The notes beneath the pieces were generated by a model. The model was not told where the DNA came from. It saw nothing but the letters and a program-made list of their open reading frames with translations, and ran no database searches. From assembly GCA_944472135.2 (NCBI GenBank), contig OX235266.1:17401925-17465924 (forward strand): a stretch of 64,000 nucleotides of DNA, read 5' to 3'. The position numbers and the translations under genes are program-made. The number at the start of each line of letters is the position of its first letter. The stretch's first letter is position 1. Below, one piece after another: positions 26,201 through 38,200 of the stretch. The stretch is from Trichobilharzia regenti. Taxonomy: Eukaryota > Platyhelminthes > Trematoda > Strigeidida > Schistosomatidae.

Positions 26201-29200
26201 GTAAGAAAATGCTTAGAGGTGGTCAAATCGCAACATGGCATCATTTTCATGAGGTGTCTGACTATCGCTTTGAGACACGTAGGAGGGGATGTGGATAGCT
26301 TGACTAGGGTCGTTAAGATTTCAGGATTTCATCATGAGCTGACATTAGTTAGAGAACCATTGGAAGATTGTTGACATATTTCAGCTTATTGTAGTTTGTT
26401 TGAATTGCTTCTTTTACTTTTGTAACGACATAAAAAACAAGGGCCAGGTGACAGATAATTTATTGAAAAAGTCAAGAGGCATTTATGGATTTTTATATGC
26501 ATTATTATTAGCATTTTGTTAGCTGAGAAGCAAAGTCTTCTGATCGGTTGTTTTCTTGTTGAAAGTTATTCTGTACTCCTTGTGACCGTTTCTCAGAAAG
26601 TTAAGCCATATTTCTGAGAATCGTATTTGCCCACGATAAATCTGCTGTGGTTGGTTGATGAGTTCCTCAAAGTTAAGCTTGTTATTTTTTTTTCCTAGTG
26701 ACTCCGATTCAGGACGTAAACATTAGCGTCAGTTGCTGTCTACGATTTCTGGCTTGCTGCCAGCTGTCACCACACTTTTATTTGTGATTTTATGAATCGT
26801 AGCAACCTGACTGGGTGCACTTTTGTCAAAGTTTAAGAGTAAAAATCCACCTGATTTCAGTTCATTAACGTATTATACGTTAAAGCTCCATTTTAAACTA
26901 CTGGTTCGTAAAGATTTGATCAATTTTAAGACTGACCACCTATCGACTGCAGTTAGAGAACCATTGGCAACCATCAGGGAATGCTGGACAGCGGTATCCT
27001 TCTTATGAAGTGGTCATGTATGATCCTACCCACCGACGATAAAACCCAGGACTTTCAGTTTATGAGGAAAGCTTGTTGATCATTAGGCCACTGGACTGAG
27101 ATCCGAATGACGCAAGAATTCTAACCCATGTTATTTCATGATGTCACCCTTCGTGATCTTTACTTGTAATCAATCAAATTCCTGCGGCTTTCCAGTACTC
27201 CCTGGTTTTCAATGGTTCACTGGCGGAAACCAATTCGTGATCAAAATTGAAAGCGACATTTCACGGATGTTCTTAATAAATTTGTGAATACCTTTGAACC
27301 ACTGTGATATTTCATTTTTTCCATTTTCACGCTTTAAAGTCAATGTTTCTTAGATATTTAGATGCATAAGAGTTGTACTTGTGCGTCGAAAAATAAACGG
27401 CCGAAGTGATTAGTTCCCATCAGTGAACGGATATTGTACATAGTAATACCTTGATACAGTCCGTATTAAGATGCTGGTTATGTATGTGGTTAGATGGGCT
27501 TTATTGTCTCACAAACTGGGTGGGAAAAAAGACATCTGACCAGATCACTTCAGTCTTGTTCGCAATATTGTTAGTGGTTTGGTGGTAGGATGCTTGTCGA
27601 CTTCCGGGCTACACACTTCGAAATCTTGTATAATTTACTAACCAATATTAAACCCGGGAAATACAAGAGACTGAGTGTGAGAGGCTAGTAGCCTCACCCC
27701 ATAAAAAAACAACAACACCATTACTACTACTCTGTGTTCCGCTTGGAAGGTGAGCAGTATGTGAAGAGGGGAAATAAACGAACAAGGTTGTAAGTGAAGT
27801 ATTCAAAGTACCACTGTATTTTCAAGTATTGATTTTTGTATGGATTTCTTTTTGTTTGACTGGATGGAGGATTTCATCATGATGAACTGATATCAGTTAG
27901 AGAACCACTGGAAAAACAGCTGGCTGTCCAGTACTCTCAGCTGGTTTTCCAATGGTTCTCTAACTTATGTCAGCTCATCATGATGAAATCCTCCAACCAC
28001 TATATTTCTTCTACCTTCTTGTTTGCATACAGCTTTGAAGTGGTATAATGTGAACTAATTAATGTACTATTTCTTGCAAACGTCTTAATAACCTGATTAA
28101 TTTCTCTGTTTATACTTTGTTATTATTGTGTATTTAGTAATATTACGAATTGTGTAAAAAATGGTCGAAGTTTTTTTGGTTTATTAAATCAAGAAATTAT
28201 TCAGAAGGTATGTACAGCTCTCATTTCTTAATGTTTATTCCCTGGTCTTTTTCGTTCTTTGGTTTTGCGTTCCGATTAGAACTTAAAACTTCAAGATCCT
28301 GAAGTCTCAGTAGCGACAGTGTTATTTCTTTCACTGGATAGTTAGTCTCTCTTCCGAATCTCTCCTTGTTTTCTCCTGGTTTGGTAGTGTGTTGGTGTGG
28401 AATCGAGCCTAAACCTCCAGAGTGAGTCAGCTGGTGAGTGTTCTATCACTATGCTCTGACCGTTAATACGCTTGGTAGTCGTGCTAACGAATTTCTTATC
28501 TGATCGACTGGCTAACCACTAGTAGCAAAAACAACGACAACAACAGTGACACGATACGATAATACCGAAAACGCGACACAGGAAGAGACGAAGAGAAGAC
28601 TGACTACTGACGTGGAGATCTTTTACTGTCTGGTATCAACAGTGGAAATGAATGACAGCGTTTGCGTATATGCATGCTTTAAATGAACCTGAGAGGCACT
28701 AATTACGTTGGCAAATTAAAACAGCTAACAACCAATAGGATTTTGAAAGTCATAAGTACATGAGAGAAATACAAACAGCCATATCACCAAAAGTCTCCAG
28801 CTGCAATGGGTTCTTAGCACTCCAAAGATTCCAACCAGGTAGTCTAGACCTCCTTACGTCAAACCTGCCAGACCACTTCTAACCATCTAATTGGTGGATG
28901 GTGACTAGCAGTGGAACCCAGGATAAAGCGCATTTCGTCCTATTTGGGACTCATCATCTGGATGCACCTGCATTTCTCAGAGAGTGATGATATTCCCCCA
29001 CGAGCCTCGAGCCGAGAGCCAATATTTTCAAACGCCAAAGTGTTATCCACTAGACCACTTGGGCTACAAGAGCCACCTCTTGTGCAACGAGTCATTAGTT
29101 ATTTAATTGGATTTTAGATTTTCCTGTCGATTGATTGGACTGAAGTGCTCGGCATCAAGTTAACATGTTGGCGTTTGAAACTATGGGCAATGGGTTCAAG

Positions 29201-32200
29201 CCCTGTTGGGAATATCATCACTCACTGGGGAATGCAGGTACATCCAGCCGGCTGACAAGTCCGAAATAGGACGAAATGAGCACCCTGGATTCCGTCACTG
29301 CTAGTCACCATCCACCAATTGAATTCTAATTGCATGCCCAGACATCGTCAAAGCATCTGCACAAGAAGCCGACATGTCAACCTGAGACCGAGCACTTCGG
29401 TCCAATCATCAATCGACGGGAAAATCTAAAATTCAATTAAAGAATATTTTATGGTTTAACATTTTTAATGTTACTTGTAAAGTGAGAGTTAGTCAGTTAG
29501 TATTTTATTTCTCTTCTTTTTTTTTCTAGGTACATAACTTTTGGGAATTACATAATCGTATAATTGAATCTAGAAAAAATCGAATTGCTCCTCCAATTCG
29601 TATGTACACACCGAATACAACAACAACAACAACAACAGGAATTACAACAGAACAAAATGCTTCAAATAGTATGTGGCTGTATTCATTTATGTGCTTTACA
29701 TTTTCGTAATATTAGTGAGCAGGCTTTTTATTTTCTTGCATTTTAAACGGCACTTGAACATCTGATGTGATTATTTTTAGGCGATGTTTTAAACTTGTTT
29801 CTACTGATTTATAATTCAAGTTTAAGTATGGGCTAACCTCAGTTAGAGAGTCACTGAAATTCAGAGTGTACTTGACTGGCGTTTCACTCTTGTCAAGGAT
29901 TCTTCACCAGCACGCACCCTTGAATTCATCCACCTGGGGTCGAACCCAGAACCATCAGATTGCTAAGCAAGCTCAGTGACTGACATCACTTACAGCACCA
30001 ATGAAAAGTTGGGTTAACTGGAGGATTATTTCGTCCTAGTTTGGGAGTCATCAGCAGAAGCACCAAGCACCCATGATTAACGCTTGAAAATCAATTTAAT
30101 ACTTACATTAGACTGATTGTGTACTACTCAGAAGTTTGCTCCATCCTTCTTTATATCTATGAGACAAGGCCGTTGAAGGTAGAAGACATAAAGAGGCCAG
30201 ACGTCTTTGAATTTTGGTGTTTCCCTTTTATTATTTGTGTTAGACAATGTTGTAGAGTCACAGTAGTAATGAGGTGAGATAAAGGGCGTGTGTACTGATC
30301 AGCAGCAGTCCGCTTCGTCCTTCTTTATGGCTGTGGGTTAGACGTAGCCGCCATTGAGAGTGGAGGACATGAAAAGGCTGACTAGCTGTCTTTGATCATA
30401 GGTGTCTGCCTTCTATTTTCCGTTTTAAGTGGTATAATAGGGTGAGCAATATTGAGGTTAGACACTGGTCGAGTGCTAGGTAAGGAGGGGAAGTCAATCG
30501 ACGAGGCTTTGAAGTTACATCGATTGAGATGATTAGGACGTGTTTTACGTATGAGTGTCTAGCCATTGCCTTCCTCGACAATGGGCAATGTTAGCTGACA
30601 TAGGATGAATCAGGTTGGAAAAGAGGTAGTGGTGTTGGTGGACAAACGAAAACATGCCTTTATCAGTGAAAAAAATCCACAGCAGTTAGCTTGAGCCAGC
30701 CAGCCAGCCAGCCAGCCAGGATGTAGACTAGCTTCCTGACTGGTTGGGGTGTTTGAGATGGTAAAAACCAATGACGGCTTGAGAATAACTGGTGATACGG
30801 CTCAAAATCGTAGATGCATCCCTTCCTTGTGACTTCTAATATCCAATAAAACTAGTGTTCTTCCATATTACTACTCCTTTTGCCTCATATCATCTGTTAT
30901 GAATCTCTTTTTACTTTCTTTTCTTGCTTTGTGTGCTAAGTGAAGTGTAGTGACTCGAAATGCCGCACATGTGTGCAAAGTTCCACATTGAATTAGTCAG
31001 TCAATGAGGTTAGGTTGATGGGTGGGGGGAGCGGGAGAAAAGTCGACTGAAGAGGTTGAAGAGGCTGCATCGAATGAAATATCTGGGACACGCCTTACGC
31101 ATATCGAGTTATCACCTTCCTCGGTGAGAAATTTTAGCTGACTTATGATTGAATCGGAAAAGAATTACAGGTTGTTAGATAAAAACACATCGTCATCAGT
31201 CCACGGAGTTTTTGACTGCTGGTCTGAACTAGCCAACTAGGGAAATGTACAGTGTGTGGTTGAGTTTCTCGGGACTCTGAGAAACAACGACGACTGGTTC
31301 TCATCAAATAGCCAGAAATCTTCACTTTCTATAACCTTTATTATTATTATTATTCTCTTGTGTTCAGAGTGGAACATAGGGCTTTAACAACGCATTTCTG
31401 TTTTGTTCTGTCCTATGTAGTCTTCAGCTGGCCCTAAGATTGGTCATATACTCTCATTTTCTCCTCACACGATCTCCTCCATGTCATCCTCAAAGCGACG
31501 CCCAGCTGGTCATTTCTCACCAGGCTCCTACTTGAGGGCATGGTGAGCCTGCGATGTCACCTACGATGTCTCCTCAGTGTCTCCATTTACTTAAACCCTG
31601 TCAAATTCCGATTATTCCTCATGAAATTATACTTTCTGTTCATTTTTTCTCGTTACAAGAGTAGGTTATTGTTTATCGTTGCTGGTAGATCACCTGGTCT
31701 TCAGTATTAACCCAGCTATGACAGTATTTGTTGAAAAATTTGCAGTAACCTGTTGATGGAAATGCCTTTGATGACGCAAGCCACAAGTCTGTAAACCAGT
31801 TAGAAGCAATGATTCACTTGACTTTCGTGCTGCAAATTCGGATGTCATTCGCTATGCTAAGTTTTGAAGATTCACACTCTGATTTCGGAGTAATGAACGC
31901 CTGTCTTGTTTTTCAAATTCTGACTGGTTGTGACATCCTCACCTATACTGACACTTTAGTTGAGACGTTGCTTAGGTGATTCCCTTTACATTTCTCTCGT
32001 GTTTATGGTGACAGATGTTGCCGTTCCTATAGCATTTCTGATAAAAGAGCTTCTCCTGAAATGAACTATAAATGTCCACTTTTTATTTAATTAGGAACTA
32101 TATAGACAAATCGACGGTGTGGCAATGGGGTAACCACTAGGACCCATTCTGGCCGACATTTTCCTTGTGAAACTAGAAAGTGGGCCTTTGAAGGATGTAA

Positions 32201-35200
32201 TTGATAAGCTTGAATTCTATTGTCAGTACATGGATGATACATTTTTGATTATGAAAAATGAGAAGGAAGCAAAGAACATCCTGGATAAATTTAATGAGAT
32301 TCATCCTGCAATAAATTTTACTACTGAAAAAGAAAATGACTCTAGTATTTCATTTCTAGACGTCCTTATGACCAGAAAAGAGGGTGACGCAGTAAGAAGT
32401 AGGGTATATAGAAAACCTATGTCAACTGACTGTCAGTATATTTATTTTTCCAGCTTCATAACCTTGAAATACAAACGCAATCTAATAAAGTGCTTGGTTC
32501 ACAGAGGAAGAACAATCTGTTCGGTTGAATGTCTTGATGAGGAAATTAATAATATTAAACGGTCGCTGAGTGAAAATGGTTATCCAGAAAAGTTCATTGA
32601 TAAGAATATAAATCTAAAATCAAAGCAGCCGAAGTTACCAACAGTTCCAAAAAGGCCTTATTCTTACAGATGCAGTTCCTTCGGGACAACATTAGCGAGA
32701 TACTAACATAGCGCCTTAGAAATGCGATATAAAGGGGATTCAGTGTTGCTGAGTTACGCCGTGTCTTCAAAATCACTCCTCTTTTGAGTTTGGGAGTAAA
32801 GCACAAACTGCCTGCCTAATTTCGCCTCTTCCATGTGTGTGTATCTACCAATTTAACTACTCCTGTGGAGTGAGCCAGTTAGTTGCATATGCCGTGCAAT
32901 TAGGCGTGTTTCTCTTCGAATTTCCGAACATCACCCTGCATAGTGGTTGGTTAAGTAAAGGATAAACAAAATCTATTCGCGTAGCACTATTCTATCTCAT
33001 CTTTTGGATACAGAACACAAGATTGATGTCAACGAGGCGGCTTTCAAAGTCATTTACCGTATATCAACTAAGCTTAACTTCGCCTGAAGAATTCGTTTAC
33101 TAAATTTTGCTGAGGCTGGTTGTTGGGATCCAAATTAAGAAGCCTAATTTATGCGTCTAACGGAAGCTAGTTCAGACACTGTCCTTACCCCATTGGACAT
33201 CTAAGTTCGAGTGATCCTTAATTTTTCGTCGAAATTTCCTTAATTTTAGTTGATATTCTATGTGCTGTTATATTATTATTATTATTATTATAATTTAAGC
33301 ATCTTTAATGAACTGTAATTCCATTTTGATCTTACTTTACAAATCGATATTATTTAAAAAACACCACTATTGTTATTAACTACCAATCTAGAATATTCTG
33401 TGTATATAAATATATGCATATATAATTGCAGAGCCAGAAGAGGAAATTATCGGAAAGATTATTCTTTGCTCGCTCAATTATTTTGTGCTTCACAAACGTT
33501 GTTGTTGTTGACGTTAAATGAATTTTGTTTTACTAGATGAAACTAACGAGAAGTCAGCTGATGAAATCGATGAAGATATTCTACTGGATGAAGAACCAGA
33601 AATACGTAAATTAATGAGTAATTTAATCGCTGCTGGATGTAATTTAAATGATCTACTGGGCAATGCGTCACAGTAAGTATGCGTGCATATAATGATATAC
33701 TGATTGATGTTGTTAGCGGTTTCCCATCGTGGTATGTACTCGTATTGATCACGGCTTGAACAGTAGTTACCTCAATATTGCTGGGATTAAGAAGTCTACG
33801 TCACTTGTGGTAATATGAAAAAGAGAAGAAGACGTTCAACGAAGAGACTCTTTTCGACGGCGAATTCATTCACATAACTGTACAATCGCATTTATATACA
33901 ATTATTGGTGTGTATGTGTGTGTACATGAGGTTTGCCAAATTTTTGATAATTGATCAGGTAATACAAGAATGATCTAATATAGAAACAAGGTTTATCAGA
34001 CAGAAACTAAAGTAAGATTGAGTTAGTCAGTAAGTTAGATGACGCAATATAATTGACTAAAATGTTACAACTGGGGTCAGGGTAGCGACAGAGGTAATTA
34101 CAGGTAGAGACTAAGTAGAAGTGGGGTAGAGAATAAGGCCATTTAAATTAGAACTGACATTGAGCAATTAAGTTGGATGACGTAACAAAAATGACTAGAA
34201 ATTGAGCGTTGGTCAAGTCAGTAACAGTGATAATGAGGTGTAGAAATTAAATCGGGTGGGAGGAGAGGGCAGGAAAGTTGAAAATGTAAACTATTACAAT
34301 TGAGAAGATAAAATAATACTAATGAAGAGACAGAAGTGAAAAGGATTTGGTAGAATTTACTTGTCGCGTAATAAGATATATTACGTCCATTGCAAGTGTA
34401 GTGATTAAACGAACTTCTTCTGTATGCAGAGTTCAGGACTTAGCAAGTGAATTGCCATTGCTTCTGCAGTTTGAAGAAGTATGATCCCTACACCTTTAGG
34501 AAGACTACTTCTTACTCTGTAGACTACTTTGAAGTTTGTTTGGGGTGTAGCTTAGTGTCCGGATTCTATCAGATGTTGTAAGTTGGAGCTGCGAGGACAT
34601 TGTTTTTCTCCTTTGTAAAACCATGTTGGTAAGTGTTCGGTGATATGTTTGGAGAGCGAACGCTGGGTACAGCCGACATACCTTGTTCCACACGAGTAGG
34701 TGAATTGATAAATACACACTTATGGTAATATCGAGGCCTTGTGGTTCAAGAGGCTAATATTGTCTAACTGAAGCTGGTCAGTCTCATTCAGGTTTACCGG
34801 TGGGCGAACACAAACACGAATTAGATAATTTCCAGTCATACATATTGCACAAGAAATGGATTTCTTAGCTAATCTCATCGGCTAAGTATTCAAAGCTTTG
34901 GCATTTGAAGTGATTTAAAATCTCAGTGGGGAACACTATCCCTTACTGGAGATGAAGGTAAAGTACATCTTACTAACGAGTCCTAAAAATAAGACGATTC
35001 TAGATGTCCGTGACAGGTGTTGGAACATTCCTATTCCACGTATTCTCAACTGATTCGACACCTGTCCTGGACATCCAGAAAATTCTACTCTCCATATGGC
35101 AAATAAGAAGGAAGAATGAGAACCATAAAAATCAAGTTTTGAAGTTGTTTAGTTACGACTGATGTTATGATTATGAGCAGGAGATTGTGTTTTTGAAACG

Positions 35201-38200
35201 TCGTCATCCAGCATTTAATAATGTCCTACTGTGTTTGTGATATACATCGAATAAACAAATTATTATAGGGTTTGAATAAAGCGAGAATAACAGTGGTTCG
35301 TGCTGAATAATGTGGTACCATCATTGTTTATTTCTTTGGTTTCTCATCAGCTACCTACAGACCGCCTAACATACTTGCAAATATTACATGATATCAATTG
35401 ACCGGAGGTTCCAAATGTAATGAATAGTGTTCAGAAAATCACGCTCGTTTGTATAGGTCTTACCCAGAGATTTTAAGTTTAAAACTAAAGCCAGTGTATG
35501 CCCATGATGCTTAAAGGAGTTATATAATAAAGACGAGAGGTGAGTAAGGTGGTGAGTAGCCAATAAATTGAGTAACCATGCAGTGAGTTCAACTCAGATC
35601 ATAGAAACAAGAGACTAGCAAAAATACACTATATCAAAGAGTGGGGGGGGGAGGAGCGAGGTTAAAGTCAAGTGTTACGTAATCACATGAAAGAGAGAGA
35701 AAGAGAGAGAGAGAGTAAAGATAACCAGTTGCCAGGTGGGCAAGAAAAGACTGATAACAGCATCTTTCTGATTGGATTTCAGGCGTTTAATATATATTGT
35801 TTCAGAAAAATTGAGGAGAGCTGAGCTTTTTTGTCTACTTGTAATTTTGAAGAATTTCGAGATTTCCACCTCATAACCCGTACTGATGAGATGCCTGGGA
35901 ATTTGCACTCTTGAAAGCACTTATTCCCTTGAAACACAGACGTTTTGGTACATGCTCAGAAAACTGGATGTATGAGCTTCTTTCTACCCTCCTAGTGTGA
36001 CTGTTACCATACACACATGTAAATTTGTATACACATTTGAAGTTAACATGAGAAGGGTATCTGTTGATCTTTGATTGCACTAAAGTGCATATTTTCCGAC
36101 AGACAGGAACCAGCTTAGCTGTAGGATAGATTTTCGCCAGTAATGTATTCAGTCTTCTGTTGAGTATTGCTGAAATCTTTTCACCTTTAAAGTCTAGCTG
36201 AATGAAGACAGGCTTCTTTCTAACAGTGACTTTTTCGACAGTTAATTACATATGTGAACAAGTGGACAAGCAGTTGGTAAACATTGGCATATCCGTACTG
36301 AAATCCTAAAAGAATTGATTTTAATATGTACCATGAATGTAAACTTCAAATTTGACGGCACGCTTTACAGGCAAGTGGACGGGGTGGCGATGGGCTCCCA
36401 ATTGGGTCCCATTCTGGCTGATTTCTTTCTAAGTAAGCTAGAAAATGGACCTCTGAACAATCGTATCAGTAAGCTCTCATTTTATTGCCAATATATGGAT
36501 GACACCTTCATTCTTTGTGATAATGGTTCTGATAGGAGTACAATAATTACTGAATTCAATGAAATACATTCGGCTATGAAATTCACATGCGAACAGGAAT
36601 CCCAAGACAGAATTGCCTTCCTGGATGTCCTACTTACAAAAAACCAAATGGTAGCATAAAAAGAAATTTGCATAAAAAAAGCACTTGGACAGGACACTAT
36701 ACACATTTTCACAGCTTCGTTCCTATCAAGTATAAAAGAAATTTAGTAAGACCCTCAGCGACAAAGTTAGAACTATATGCTCAGAAGAAGTAATTGAAGA
36801 TGAATTAAGCATTGTATATGATACTTTGATCGAAAATAGCTATCCCGAAAAATTGATCAAGAAACACATAACTAAGAAAGCGGAAAAGGACTACTCACTA
36901 TCTGTAAACAACAAGCCACTTTATATACGACTACAATTCAAGGGTGATATATCAAGTGAGATAATTGCGAAGAAATTAAGAAAATCAGTTCAAAGAACTT
37001 TTGATGCCGGTGAACTACACGTATTATTCTCTATACGACCGACGGTGCTACCTCGACTGAAAGATGAACTACGTAGACTAGCTAGCCACTTCCAATTGAA
37101 TCTACCAATCCAACTGCGCTGCTTTTGTTGGAGCGAGTTATATTGGCCGTTGCTCTAGGAACTTGATTCTTGGTGCTTACTCGAGAACATCTCCCATTAT
37201 GGCTAAGCAAGGGTGTAGTTAAAACCATTAACATTTCGATATTGGACCATCTGGTGCAAACCGGCCACAAAGCCAGCCAGCATTTGAGAATCCTTCTCTA
37301 TAATCTACCGGGTGCCTAATAAATTACCAAAATCATCGAAGCACCGCAAGTTCCAAACAGCAGAGGCTGTTGAAATTCGCCTCAAACAACCAGAACTCTG
37401 TGTTCAAAAGAAGCAAGTCCAGCCAGCCCCTTCTACTGCCCTTCAGTAGAGAGTATAAATTCATGAATTTGTAATATTATCTTTCCTAATTTTTCTGACA
37501 TTCAGCTTATTTTAGGTTGATGCTATTGAGCTGTAATCTATCAATTTTATTGATTCGATGTTGTTTAAACAACATTAATGTTGTTAATAACACTAATTCA
37601 TTCATTCATTCACTATAATGTATATATAACTGTAGAGCCTGACGGAGAGCAGGTTATCGAAAAGAGTACTCTTTGTTCAGTATATATTCTTTTGAAAATT
37701 TGTGAGTTACTTACTATTACAGTACCCGAGTTTTATACATACATGTGAAGTCAAATGCGCGAAGGGCGAGATTGGAAGAAGTGGCGAAATAGACACTTGA
37801 AGTATTACAGTGTACGTAGAACTGTAACGGTGTAATGAACAGAAACAACTCATAATATCCAAAAAAATAATATTGAAATGTTTCCAGGGTAGTAATGTAA
37901 AGCGAAAATGTAAATTATACTACTTAATATTGGTAAGTAGCTTAAAACTGTAATCATAAAAAGAGCGAGTATACTGTACGCCACACAGTTGTAGATCACA
38001 GGTAGGATGACCAACAGCGTGGACCAAGACTGGGGTTTGATTCCCGGCCTAAATGTAGTCTAGTTTACTGACCCACAATTTATCTATGGAAGAGGGCATG
38101 AGGCTGGCAACTTCATTCAGGAAAAGCACACCAAGGCTATTGGAACTTCAATGCTTCAAGGCCTGTACTGAAAATATTCTTGCAGAAAAAATTATAAAAA

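Noticed and set aside
28930..28985. Active Sma-alpha hammerhead in the minus copy
   Set aside because: All but one core base match, but C3 is A in this and related copies, a change known to abolish hammerhead activity.
30693..30719. Short AGCC tandem as a CRISPR-like or regulatory array
   Set aside because: Plain 4-bp simple repeat inside an RTE fragment; no spacers.
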